From an uncultured Eubacteriales bacterium (lineage in GTDB: Bacteria; Bacillota; Clostridia; Christensenellales; QALW01), in contig URIR01000035.1 of the NCBI GenBank assembly GCA_900547955.1, positions 1 to 20,885 of the forward strand: a DNA stretch of 20,885 bases, in the 5' to 3' direction. A program made the translations under genes and the position numbers. Below are positions 13,659 through 20,885 of the stretch, in pieces; within the stretch, counting starts at the first letter, position 1; each line of letters begins with the position of its first letter. The notes beneath the pieces are model-generated. The model did no database searches, was not told where the DNA came from, and worked only from the letters and a program-made list of their open reading frames with translations.

Positions 13659-15506
13659 ATGAACCAGAATAGTCGGCCTGAGCTTATTTCCCTAACGGTA
13701 GAGGGAATTGAATTGGATGCGCAGTTTAGTCCGGAGATAAAGGAGTATTGGGCTGCGGTCCCGTTTGATATTGACAGCGCCGCGATATTAGCCGAGGCTG
13801 AAGGAGACTGTTATATAAAATGCAACGGAGTTTCGTTTGCTAAAGGGACAAGCTATAAATGCGCGCTGAACGTAGGAAGAAATGACATTGAAATATCAGT
13901 TGCAAATTCTTACGGCTTAAGCTTAGAGACTAAGCTGGTTATTTTGCGCGGACAGAATGAGAATTTATTGTATAAGGAGGAGATGAGGCCGCAGTTTCAT
14001 TTTACTCAATATCAATATTCCATTAATGACCCTAACGGACTTGTATATAACGCGGCGTCGGGCGAATACCATATGTATTTTCAGTCGGACGAGCCTTTTC
14101 ATACTCAATATGCGGTTGAGGGCAATAATAAAAGCTGGGGCCATGCTGTGAGCAGGGATTTAGTGAATTGGGAGCGCTTTGAGAGAGTAATAGAGCCAGA
14201 TGAAAACGGGACGATATGGTCGGGCTCCTGCGTTGTTGATAAAAATAATACTACTGGTTTTTTTGATGACAGTATTCCCCCTGAAGCACGTATAGTTGCG
14301 CTTTTTACTTATTATGGAGGCACTAAGCCATCAAATGGACTATGCTCAATAGGAATAGCTTATTCTGAAGATGGGGGATATACGTTTATAAAACCCTATA
14401 GCGAGCCTATCATTCCTAATACAAACAATATGTATCAGGCCGGCATGCGCGACCCGAAGGTGCTCTGGCTGGAGGAGGATAACGGCGAGGGCATGTGGGT
14501 TATGGTAGTAGCGGGCGGACGCACGCAGCTTTTTACCTCTAGCGATTTAATACATTGGAGCCGGGACAGGGAATTATGCTTTATGGACGGCTCTCCTATG
14601 GATTCGGAATGCCCGGATTTCTATCCGCTGGCTTTAAACGGAAATGAGGATAATATAAAATGGGTGTACAGCGGAGGCGGCGTATGGTATATAATAGGTG
14701 AATTGGTGCGCCGTGAGGATGGGAAATTGGATTTTATTGCGGAAACGGAAAAAATGCAGTACGTTAACGGAATAAGCGAGCTTTTTCCCGGTTCTGGCGA
14801 ATATCCGGAAATGTATGCCGCACAGACCTTTTATAATGATAAGCTGAGGCGCAGAATAGAAGTAAGCTGGGTGAGGGATTTAGCAAATATTCCCGGCAAG
14901 GTGTGGTATAGCGCGCTGTCTTTGCCGCAGGAAATTAAATTAATCACATATAATGGAGAACCGCGCATAATAAAGGCTCCGGTTAAGGAATTGGAGAAAT
15001 TGCGCACTCAAACGCTTTTGCAGATGCAAAATCTTTTGATAGGGGACAATACGGAAAATCCTCTTTCACAGATTAATGAAGAACTGTTTGAAATTGAAGC
15101 GGTATTTGAAATTGGTTCGGCTCAAAAATTTGGATTTGAATTCAGGATGGGCGAGGAGGAGAGCACAAAAGTATATTATGACGCGCGGCGGGAAATGTTT
15201 ATAACTAGTAAAAATAACAGCAGCAAGTATATAGCCGGTTCGTATTACGGTCGGGTGACTTCCAAGGACGGGCTTATATCTATGCGCATTATCGTGGATT
15301 CTTCCATGATTGACGTTTACGGTATGAGCGGTCTGATATTTCATAACGGTTTTACCTTTGCTTCTCCTGACAGCCGGGGCATGAGGCTTTTTGCCGAGGG
15401 AGGAGAGGCGGTTGTTAAAGAGCTTGCCGTTTACAGGCTGAAGGGTATGGAAAGGCAGAGCGTTACTAAGCTGAGGCGAATGGGGTATTCTCCCTTAAAT
15501 AGCTGA
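13659..15506 (+). CDS. GH32 beta-fructosidase with N-terminal cadherin-like beta-sandwich
   Basis: A 615-residue protein in three parts. Residues about 9-98 look like a cadherin-like beta-sandwich repeat (start LISLTVEGIELDAQFSPEIKEY, end KLVILRG). Residues about 110-440 are the five-bladed propeller of glycoside hydrolase family 32, and the rest is the C-terminal beta-sandwich. All three GH32 catalytic motifs are present: nucleophile Asp124 in NDPNG, Asp265 in RDPK, and acid/base Glu317 in SECPD. It should hydrolyse fructosyl linkages in sucrose, inulin or levan; which one cannot be told. There is no signal peptide, so an intracellular enzyme is likely. Ribosome site AAGGGG lies 8 bases before the ATG. 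No transporter, PTS or regulator for fructans is adjacent, so the substrate supply is not explained by this window. Confidence 0.85.
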   Translation: MNQNSRPELISLTVEGIELDAQFSPEIKEYWAAVPFDIDSAAILAEAEGDCYIKCNGVSFAKGTSYKCALNVGRNDIEISVANSYGLSLETKLVILRGQNENLLYKEEMRPQFHFTQYQYSINDPNGLVYNAASGEYHMYFQSDEPFHTQYAVEGNNKSWGHAVSRDLVNWERFERVIEPDENGTIWSGSCVVDKNNTTGFFDDSIPPEARIVALFTYYGGTKPSNGLCSIGIAYSEDGGYTFIKPYSEPIIPNTNNMYQAGMRDPKVLWLEEDNGEGMWVMVVAGGRTQLFTSSDLIHWSRDRELCFMDGSPMDSECPDFYPLALNGNEDNIKWVYSGGGVWYIIGELVRREDGKLDFIAETEKMQYVNGISELFPGSGEYPEMYAAQTFYNDKLRRRIEVSWVRDLANIPGKVWYSALSLPQEIKLITYNGEPRIIKAPVKELEKLRTQTLLQMQNLLIGDNTENPLSQINEELFEIEAVFEIGSAQKFGFEFRMGEEESTKVYYDARREMFITSKNNSSKYIAGSYYGRVTSKDGLISMRIIVDSSMIDVYGMSGLIFHNGFTFASPDSRGMRLFAEGGEAVVKELAVYRLKGMERQSVTKLRRMGYSPLNS

Positions 15507-15635
15507 CGTATAATTTCATTAGCTGAATTTATTTAGGCGCGGACGTGAGCGAGTATAGGGGCGTGCGCGTTGGCTGCTGCCGGTATAACCAAGAAGCGCG
15601 GAATTTAATAGACGCTTATAATTGCAAGAACGCTG

Positions 15636-15671
15636 AAAAACGGCCGGAATAAATTTTAATTATCCCGGCCG
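15636..15671 (-). terminator. terminator of the DUF2975-XRE operon
   Basis: A 12 bp stem with one mismatch (15641-15652 / 15660-15671, base CGGCCGG / CCGGCCG) followed on the minus strand by TTTTT (complement of 15636-15640), about 18 bases after the regulator's stop. It may also slow plus-strand transcripts from the GH32 gene, but no T run follows on that strand. Confidence 0.75.
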
Positions 15672-15689
15672 CCGTAATTAATGCAGGCT

Positions 15690-15914
15690 TTATTCCAATG
15701 CGGCGGGCTCCGGGTCTTTTTTATATTCCATTAAATCTCCCGGCTGGCAATCCAGCACTTCGCATATTTTATTTAAGGTGGAGAATCTAAGCCCTTTTGC
15801 TCTGCCGTTTTTCAGAATAGAAATATTCACAAGGGAAAGCCCTACTTTTTCAGATAGCTGTGTTACGCTCATTTTACGTTTGGCCAGCATTACGTCTATA
15901 TTTATTATTATCAT
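15690..15914 (-). CDS. XRE-family helix-turn-helix regulator (YozG-like)
   Basis: A 74-residue Cro/CI-type DNA-binding protein consisting of little more than the HTH domain. The helices run from LAKRKMSVTQLSEKVGLS (about 10-27) through the recognition segment LVNISILKNGRAKGL to LNKICEVLDCQPGDLMEY. It is the partner normally found next to DUF2975 membrane proteins, as here: the upstream DUF2975 gene ends 12 bp before this start, and its stop codon overlaps the GAGG ribosome site, so translation is probably coupled. It likely regulates its own operon; the inverted repeat GCAGTT-attt-AACTGC near the operon start is a candidate operator. Confidence 0.85.
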   Translation of the reverse strand: MIIINIDVMLAKRKMSVTQLSEKVGLSLVNISILKNGRAKGLRFSTLNKICEVLDCQPGDLMEYKKDPEPAALE

Positions 15915-15926
15915 ATTCAGTTACCT

Positions 15927-16406
15927 CTATATTATTTCTGAGTTTTCGGCTTTTATGTGAGCGGCGTTTTGAACCAGGCAGGAAAGAGCGTTGGCCGCGA
16001 CCGCTATTGCTATGCCGGCAAAATCAATAAGCAAGGAGGCTAAAAGCACTCCAGGGTGACTCATATTAAAAACGAGCATTGCGGCGTTGCCTATAAAGAA
16101 CAGGCATACGTCCGCCTGGGCCAACTGGGAAATTATCTTAAGATTTCTGGCGTTTATCTCTGAAAAGGCGTTGTCCCGTCCTATCTGCACGGCGGTTTTC
16201 CAAAAGAAAAATAGAGCCGCGTAGCAGGGGATGGCGGTAATCCAGAGAAATACAAGCCAGGGAATATAGCGGTCTGCGAATTCAGGATAGGCTTCGCTTA
16301 AGCTTTTGCCCATCACGGGCAGAAAATAACCATATACTCCAAGTCCGCAGACAGCCATGCCTATAATAATTAATTTCAGCCATAGGGCCAGGTTTTTTTG
16401 TTTCAT
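15927..16406 (-). CDS. DUF2975 four-helix membrane protein
   Basis: A 159-residue membrane protein with four hydrophobic helices (about residues 8-32, 47-70, 100-118 and 124-146). Between helices two and three is a soluble loop containing IGRDNAFSEINARNLKIISQ, a stretch typical of DUF2975, where the phrase F-x-x-xN-x-x-L-x-x-I is conserved. The family has no established biochemical role. It almost always sits beside a minimal XRE regulator and is generally supposed to sense a membrane or small-molecule signal for it. Strong AGGAGG ribosome site 6 bases before the ATG. First gene of a two-gene operon. Confidence 0.85.
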   Translation of the reverse strand: MKQKNLALWLKLIIIGMAVCGLGVYGYFLPVMGKSLSEAYPEFADRYIPWLVFLWITAIPCYAALFFFWKTAVQIGRDNAFSEINARNLKIISQLAQADVCLFFIGNAAMLVFNMSHPGVLLASLLIDFAGIAIAVAANALSCLVQNAAHIKAENSEII

Positions 16407-16428
16407 ACTAAACCTCCTATTTTTAAAC

Positions 16429-16481
16429 GCAGTTATTTAACTGCTTAATTAAAGTATCTCACAATATCTTTAGTATGTCAA
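16429..16481 (-). promoter_or_regulatory. promoter and candidate operator of the DUF2975-XRE operon
   Basis: Minus strand TTGACA (complement of 16476-16481), 17 bp spacer, GATACT (complement of 16453-16458). A perfect inverted repeat GCAGTT-attt-AACTGC (16429-16444) lies over the expected transcription start, a natural place for autoregulation by the XRE protein. The promoter match is good; the operator is inference. Confidence 0.65.
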
Positions 16482-16642
16482 TAATTATTTTAAATAATAT
16501 TATAAATTTGTTTATCCGTATATCATTATTGCTTTAGTATTTATTTTTTCTTACGCATTAGTATCAGCAGAGTGAATAATGCGTTTCATTAATACTAGCC
16601 TTCCAGCGTTAACGCGTTTAGCAGTACTCAAAGAAATATTAT

Positions 16643-16850
16643 TTAAGAAGCTTTGACCGCGGGAAAAATTTTTTGCTTTTCAAGGCGGCGGGGGAAAGGT
16701 AATTGCTCAAAGGACGACGCGTCAAAAAGCAGCAATATATTTTCCTCTAATTCGCCTTGTACTTTGATTGCATTTTTAATGCCGTACTATTATTGAATGC
16801 AGCGGCAGCCTTAAGTGAATTGTTATAGACAACTAAAAAGATTTATTTTT
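16643..16850 (-). pseudogene. possible decayed gene fragment
   Basis: On the minus strand 16643-16786 is open for 47 codons up to TAA and reads like protein (IKVQGELEENILLLFDASSF in the middle, ending KIFPAVKAS). It has no start codon or ribosome site. Just upstream, in another frame, a further open stretch (VVYNNSLKAAAAFNN) runs into it with overlap. The pattern fits the C-terminus of a gene broken by frameshift. I do not recognise the family. Chance open frames of this length are possible. Confidence 0.25.
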
Positions 16851-16907
16851 CATTATACTTTTATAAAATGTATTTTTTCCGCCAGGACGGTAAGAATAAA
16901 AAAGTAC

Positions 16908-16936
16908 TTGACTTTTTAGTTTTTAAGATATATAAT
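16908..16936 (+). promoter_or_regulatory. promoter of the tRNA gene
   Basis: TTGACT (16908-16913), 17 bp spacer, TATAAT (16931-16936), 30 bp before the tRNA. Near consensus, as expected for a stable RNA. Confidence 0.75.
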
Positions 16937-16966
16937 TAAAAAGCTTTCTAAGAGAAGCTAATATAT

Positions 16967-17043
<77 letters not shown>

Positions 17044-17069
17044 ATATTGGCGGTTTATTTATATGCCGT

Positions 17070-17112
17070 ATTAAAAAATCCTGAAGCTGTTTGGTTTTCG
17101 GGATTTTTTAAT
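17070..17112 (+). terminator. terminator of the tRNA gene
   Basis: A 16 bp stem with one G-U pair (17070-17085 / 17097-17112) containing A6 and T6 runs, loop of 11 bases. The T run follows the G+C core on both strands. Confidence 0.8.
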
Positions 17113-17180
17113 CTCTGAAATTGCAATGAAAGAATAGTTTCCAACTCTTAAAATCAAATGCTTTATGTTGGGTAAGAATG

Positions 17181-17209
17181 TTGTCATTTGCTGTTTTTTA
17201 TGATATTAT
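17181..17209 (+). promoter_or_regulatory. promoter of the frameshifted gene at 17275
   Basis: TTGTCA (17181-17186), 17 bp spacer, TATTAT (17204-17209) with TGA before it as an extended -10. Confidence 0.55.
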
Positions 17210-17274
17210 AACTTTTATAAAAATATAATTAGATATTAATAGCTGTTTTTGAAACGAACGGATGTGATAAAATA

Positions 17275-17858
17275 ATGAAATATCGTGTTGAAAATCAATT
17301 GGACCTATTTGAATTCCATGATTCTGAATTCTCCCTTATAAGCTTTGACAATAAAAGCATTGCTGTTTCTGTAAATCATTTAGACAATACAATCAAAGCA
17401 CAATGCGCCGTAGAGGGGTGAATTGTTCGGTTTTGCTGTGTTGTCGGTATGTTCTATATAATCAGGAGGATGAATATCATCCAAGCATTAGCGTATGCCT
17501 AAAATACAAAGAACGGGAATTCTGTGGGCATGGCAACGATTATCTATGGGTAGATGCTTTTGCAGATATTCAAAATCAGCTGCCTGACGGGGTGATTTTG
17601 AAATGCTGTTTAACATGTTGCCATGGCAACATGTGTCCGTTTGGCAATAAACCAGGAGAGGTTTTTTGCACAAAGGATTTATTAATTGCATCAAAAGAAG
17701 ATATGTGTAATTTGTTTAGTGCTCAAGACATTGCAAAAGCTGAGGAACGAACACGAAGCTATACCGACGCTTGTGAAAAATACAGACATCAAAGCTTTGA
17801 CGTTTATACTTACAGCGATTACTTATACGAGTTGGAAAAAAAGAGAGATATAAATTAG
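17275..17858 (+). pseudogene. frameshifted hypothetical gene (Cys-rich, CCLTCCHGNMCPFG motif)
   Basis: An ATG at 17275 opens a frame of 48 codons (start MKYRVENQLDLFEFHDSEFS) that ends at TGA 17419-17421. A second frame, usable from 17403, continues for about 147 codons to 17858 with the Cys motif CCLTCCHGNMCPFG and C-terminus YLYELEKKRDIN. The second frame has no ribosome site for its first ATG. One extra G in the run GGGG (17415-17418) would join both into one protein of about 194 residues through KAQCAVEG-VNCSVLLCC. From memory, the second half belongs to a family of small uncharacterised Firmicutes proteins, and the first 35 residues resemble the start of a different one, so the gene may also be a deletion fusion. 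Function unknown. It could be a real pseudogene, a phase-variable tract or a sequencing error. Confidence 0.65.
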
Positions 17859-18016
17859 AAATACTTGCTATACGTTTAAGCAGTTTTCGTTGGAATCTGT
17901 CTTTTTTAATGCAAAGTTTAAAGGGGGCTGAAGAGCTTCGTCTGTTGAATGCGTTTTAGGGTAATGAGCCTCCATTGCTGCGGCGCACTCTGCGGCTGAA
18001 GCATAGCTTTTATATT

Positions 18017-19135
18017 ATGCGCAGGATTGTGAAAAGTTGCGTGGGGTTTTTAAGCAAGGAGACGGTATTATGCGTCGCTGTTATTCTGGCTGCTGTTTCG
18101 TGCTTTTTTGTTCCCCCTAGTATGGAATACATATCATATATAGATTGGGATACTTTGGCGCTTTTATTCAGCTTAATGGCGGTAATGCGCGGGTTCCAAA
18201 AGGTCGGCTTGTTTGAAAGTATGGGCGGGCTGCTTATAGGCAGGGTGAACACGTCTATGGGAGTTATGCTCATTTTAGTGTTTCTGCCGTTTTTATTCAG
18301 TATGCTTGTTACTAACGATGTCGCGTTGGTAACCTTTGTGCCTTTTGGATTAATTGTGCTGCGCATGGCTGATATGGAGAAATGGGCGGTGCGGATGGTG
18401 GTGCTTCAGACGGCCGCGGCTAATTTGGGCAGTATGCTGACGCCTATGGGGAATCCGCAGAACCTTTATTTATATGCTAGGTCGGGTATGGGTTTTGGAG
18501 AATTTTGCATGCTTATGCTTCCGTATGTGCTTGTTTCGGGAGGGTGCATATTGGCGCTTGTTGCCGTAGGAAGGCGAGTGCGTATATCTCAAACAGCGGT
18601 TTCTGGCCGTATGGGCGGCATGGCGTATTTTCTTTGCTGTATTGCAGGCTTTGCTGGATGTTTATTGGGAATTTTTAAGGTTATTCCGCCGGTTATTATA
18701 GCCGCGGCTATATTTGTTTTTCTTTTATTTACAGACAGAAAGCTGCTGATTAGCGTGGATTATTCTCTTTTGGGCACCTTTACTGCTTTTTTTATTTTCA
18801 TAGGAAATGTAGGGAATATAGAAATATTTAAAAATTTCATTGCCTATATCCTTACGGGGCATGTGCGCATAATAGCTGTATTATCCAGTCAGCTCATAAG
18901 TAATGTGCCCGCGGCATTGCTTTTATCCGGATTTACAGACCAATGGAGGGAATTGATAGTAGGCTGCAATATAGGCGGGCTGGGTACGCTTATAGCTTCA
19001 ATGGCCAGCTTGATTTCATACAGGCTTTTTATAAAGGAATATCCTGAGCGGCGCGGGCGATATTTTCTGTGGTTTACTTTATGTAATTTCGGTCTGCTTG
19101 CCATATTGCTTTTGCTGGGATGTTTGTTTAATTAG
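18017..19135 (+). CDS. SLC13/ArsB-CitM-like ion transporter permease
   Basis: A 372-residue membrane protein with about ten to eleven helices in two inverted halves, as in the ion transporter superfamily (SLC13, ArsB, NhaD, CitM). Diagnostic segments are the re-entrant hairpin motifs VTNDVALVTFVPF in the first half and QLISNVPAALLLSGF in the second, plus TPMGNPQNLYLY, typical of the ArsB/CitM branch. It probably carries an anion such as a dicarboxylate, arsenite or related solute; the substrate is not predictable. ATG 18017 gives MRRIVKSCVGFLSKE, which matches the usual N-terminus, though no good ribosome site precedes it. An upstream in-frame TTG at 17975 would add 14 residues. No partner regulator or arsenic gene is nearby. 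Confidence 0.8.
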   Translation: MRRIVKSCVGFLSKETVLCVAVILAAVSCFFVPPSMEYISYIDWDTLALLFSLMAVMRGFQKVGLFESMGGLLIGRVNTSMGVMLILVFLPFLFSMLVTNDVALVTFVPFGLIVLRMADMEKWAVRMVVLQTAAANLGSMLTPMGNPQNLYLYARSGMGFGEFCMLMLPYVLVSGGCILALVAVGRRVRISQTAVSGRMGGMAYFLCCIAGFAGCLLGIFKVIPPVIIAAAIFVFLLFTDRKLLISVDYSLLGTFTAFFIFIGNVGNIEIFKNFIAYILTGHVRIIAVLSSQLISNVPAALLLSGFTDQWRELIVGCNIGGLGTLIASMASLISYRLFIKEYPERRGRYFLWFTLCNFGLLAILLLLGCLFN

Positions 19136-19194
19136 CAATCAAAGGGTTATGCGTTTATATATAAAATTATTAATAAAAGATAGGAGGATTAAGA

Positions 19195-19605
19195 ATGAAG
19201 TTCTATGATATAACGCAGGAGGATAAGGAATTGATTGAATCGGCTATGCAGGTTATTGAGGGAAACTTTGATGACGGTACTTACTACCATACAGTCGGCT
19301 CGGCTGTTCGGTGCAAAAATGGGAAGATTTACCGCGGGGTTAATTGTGACGGCATACATGGCTCCTGCGCTGAATATATAGCTATGGGAACCGCCATATC
19401 TGCCGGAGAACGGGAGTTTGATACGATTGTAGCGGTGCGTGACAAAGCTCCTAATAATATAGTTGCTCCGTGCGGAAATTGCCGGCAGATGCTTATAGAG
19501 TATAGCCCGGATATTAAAGTCATTTTAAATGATGATAACAATAAAATGGTAAAAGTTGACATTAAGGATTTGATTCCATTTGCCTGGAAACCCATAGAGA
19601 TATAA
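19195..19605 (+). CDS. cytidine deaminase-like zinc hydrolase
   Basis: A 136-residue member of the cytidine deaminase superfamily. The zinc-binding and catalytic motif is CAEYIA (Cys plus proton-shuttling Glu, about residues 62-67), and the second zinc site is PCGNCRQ (about 96-102). The segment RGVNCDGIHGSCAE before the first motif resembles the blasticidin S deaminase/cytidine deaminase-like branch more than classical Cdd, where FNxxNxE is expected at the N-terminal side. It should deaminate a cytosine nucleoside or a related amidine compound; salvage of pyrimidines is the likely role. Excellent AGGAGG ribosome site 7 bases before ATG. It lies 59 bp after the transporter gene with no obvious terminator between, so the two may be cotranscribed. 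Confidence 0.85.
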   Translation: MKFYDITQEDKELIESAMQVIEGNFDDGTYYHTVGSAVRCKNGKIYRGVNCDGIHGSCAEYIAMGTAISAGEREFDTIVAVRDKAPNNIVAPCGNCRQMLIEYSPDIKVILNDDNNKMVKVDIKDLIPFAWKPIEI

Positions 19606-19910
19606 AAATTGATATTGCCGTTTTATAGGGGAGCGTCATGGCTTAAAAATATGTTGTGCCTTTGCGGGGCGCTTTATACGGTATTGCTGGGTATATTGAA
19701 CAAAAACAATACTGAAGGGGCGTAATTCGACTTCCTTAACGACTCAGCGGCTTATAATATTGATATTTCTTAGCAATAATAAATAATAACAATGATTTTA
19801 GGTAAGGGCATCATGTTAATTTATCTTTTTACCCAGCATTATTATTGACGCTTGATTTATTTTCCAATAAATTTTATAATATAAATATAAATTTTATTGG
19901 AGGTGCTGAA
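19606..19910. other. intergenic region between the deaminase and the flavin reductase-like gene
   Basis: Holds the promoter of the next gene and no clear gene of its own. The deaminase frame stays open for 40 codons after its stop, to 19725, including an ATG at 19651 (MLCLCGALYTVLLGILNKNN) but without a ribosome site. An AGGGGAG ribosome-like site before an ATG at 19638 leads to a stop after two codons. A loose GGTAA / TTACC repeat (19801-19835) may be a weak terminator. Confidence 0.35.
19852..19880 (+). promoter_or_regulatory. promoter of the flavin reductase-like gene
   Basis: TTGATT (19852-19857), 17 bp spacer, TATAAT (19875-19880), 30 bp before the ATG at 19911. Confidence 0.65.
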
Positions 19911-20480
19911 ATGAAAAAATCTCTTGGCGTTAAGCCTTATCTGTTTCCTATGCCCGTATTGATGATTGCTACATACGGGGAGAATGAAACGGTTGATGTT
20001 ATGAATATGGCGTGGGGAGGTATATGCGCCGAAAATATGGTTGCCTTGAATATTACTGAGAGTCATAAAACTGCTCAAAATATAAAGGAACGGGGCGCTT
20101 TTACCATTAGCGTTGCGGATAGGGCGCATTTGGCAGAGGCGGATTATTTCGGTACTGTTTCGGGCAATAGGGTTAAGGATAAATTTGAAAAAAGCGGATT
20201 GCACGCAGTACGCAGTAAAAATGTAGATGCTCCGGTTATAGAGGAATTTCCTTTAACGCTGGAATGCAGGACGGCACAGGTGCAGCACGATAAGGGCGGT
20301 TTCAGGGTGCTGGGCGAGATTATAAACGTACTTGCCGACCAGGATGTTTTGGATGAAGAGGGGCGTGTGAACCCGGTCAGGCTTAACGCATTTGTATTTG
20401 ATCAGTTTCAGAACGGCTATTACGCGATAGGGGAAAAGATAGGTCAGGCCTGGGAAAGCGGCAGGGAGCTTATAAAATAG
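19911..20480 (+). CDS. flavin reductase-like FMN-binding protein
   Basis: A 189-residue protein of the flavin reductase-like split-barrel family, which binds FMN and reduces flavin or transfers electrons; cytoplasmic. It opens MKKSLGVKPYLFPMPVLMIATYG; the segment NMAWGGICAENMVALNI and the following HKTAQNIKERGAFTISV are the FMN-binding strand-helix-strand typical of the family. The YFGTVSGNRVKDKFEKSGL stretch and the C-terminal FQNGYYAIGEKIGQAWESG also fit. In anaerobes such proteins often act as flavoredoxins. The start at 19911 follows GGAGG by 7 bases; an in-frame TTG at 19845 lacks a ribosome site. It is a monocistronic unit with its own promoter. Confidence 0.85.
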   Translation: MKKSLGVKPYLFPMPVLMIATYGENETVDVMNMAWGGICAENMVALNITESHKTAQNIKERGAFTISVADRAHLAEADYFGTVSGNRVKDKFEKSGLHAVRSKNVDAPVIEEFPLTLECRTAQVQHDKGGFRVLGEIINVLADQDVLDEEGRVNPVRLNAFVFDQFQNGYYAIGEKIGQAWESGRELIK

Positions 20481-20885
20481 CTTTGCAGCGCAATATACTT
20501 TTCAGGCAGTAAATGGATGCGCTGCGTTATTCAGATGCGGCGCGTTATACCCTGGTTGTATTGTATAAGCCTAAATCTAATATGAAAATCGTAAAATTGA
20601 GCCTTTAATGCTTTTAAGCGCAAAATGGAGGGTAAGGTACAAATATCTTACCCCTGTTTGTGTTTTGAAAATGGCTTCAAATCACGATTTTTGGTTTCTA
20701 TAATTGAAAAATTAAAGGTATAAAGCAGGCATTTGAGGATTTTTGATGGCGGCAAGAGTTCTGATTATGGTTATTGATTGAGCCGTGCTGGTATGATAAA
20801 TTAATGCCAAAAGATTGTTACCCTAAATTGACAAGGGCATATACGGTCGGGACAGGGCTGTTTGAGTGTCCTGCTGTGTTGCTTT
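20481..20885. other. right-edge non-coding region
   Basis: No gene is recognisable in 405 bases on either strand. The only feature is a hairpin at 20630-20653. The last 100 bases show no start codon with a ribosome site. Confidence 0.5.
20630..20653 (+). terminator. weak terminator-like hairpin
   Basis: A 10 bp stem with one G-U pair (GGGTAAGGTA / TATCTTACCC), loop CAAA, followed by the T-rich but broken tract CTGTTTGTGTTTTG. It lies 150 bases after the flavin reductase-like gene and may end its transcript. Confidence 0.4.

Noticed and set aside
17410..17421. Programmed -1 frameshift signal
   Set aside because: The site is a plain GGGG run, not an X-XXY-YYZ heptamer, and no downstream stimulator hairpin or upstream ribosome-like stimulator is visible; an indel is simpler.
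17403..17858. Independent 151-residue gene starting at ATG 17403
   Set aside because: No ribosome site precedes this ATG, and the frame upstream with a real promoter and start joins it after a one-base change in a G run.
17964..17999. Eleven-codon ORF MSLHCCGALCG after an AGGG site upstream of the transporter
   Set aside because: Too short and too weak a ribosome site; could equally be chance in the leader.
19606..19725. Readthrough extension of the deaminase or a 24-residue hydrophobic peptide at 19651
   Set aside because: The deaminase is full length at its stop, and the peptide ATG has no ribosome site. Forty open codons are not unusual by chance.

Overview
The window reads as a chromosomal segment of an anaerobic, probably gut-associated Clostridia-type Firmicute of moderately low G+C. 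The evidence is a T-box leader on a single-chain glycyl-tRNA synthetase, a Rho with an Asn-rich N-terminal insertion, a 390-residue PRPP synthetase, an archaeal-type cofactor-independent phosphoglycerate mutase, strong AGGAGG ribosome sites and near-consensus sigma-A promoters. The genes are mostly single transcription units with their own promoters. The organism assignment is inference from gene families, not a match to a named genome.

Layout: (1) 1-2929, a polytopic GT-C-type glycosyltransferase and prs. (2) 2942-3078, a fully paired four-way cloverleaf element between prs and a convergent Cys-rich DUF3795-type gene. (3) 3947-6265, trxB and glmM, then a bidirectional terminator and convergent rho (6355-8028). 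(4) A gene-poor 640 bp gap, then apgM (8669-9892), whose stop codon lies inside a second, larger, doubly nested cloverleaf (9888-10130). (5) A hemolysin III-family gene and T-box-controlled glyQS, both on the minus strand, separated by a structured non-coding stretch. (6) 13162-15506, a tiny Cys/Gly membrane protein made of two tandem repeats and a GH32 enzyme with an N-terminal cadherin-like domain. (7) A minus-strand DUF2975-XRE regulator pair. (8) An initiator tRNA-fMet whose T-stem carries two U-U mismatches. (9) A frameshifted gene (17275-17858), an SLC13/ArsB-CitM-like transporter, a cytidine deaminase-like enzyme and a flavin reductase-like protein.

The genes do not form one pathway. 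They are mostly housekeeping: PRPP and amino-sugar supply (prs, glmM), thiol redox (trxB), glycolysis (apgM), transcription termination (rho), and translation (glyQS, tRNA-fMet), with accessory genes between them.

The most unusual content is the pair of cloverleaf elements. Nearly every base is paired, the helices abut without linkers, and the two copies share junction sequence and loop types. I know no named family that fits them exactly. The aberrant initiator tRNA, the prion-like Rho insertion and the duplicated Cys-rich mini-protein are the next most interesting.
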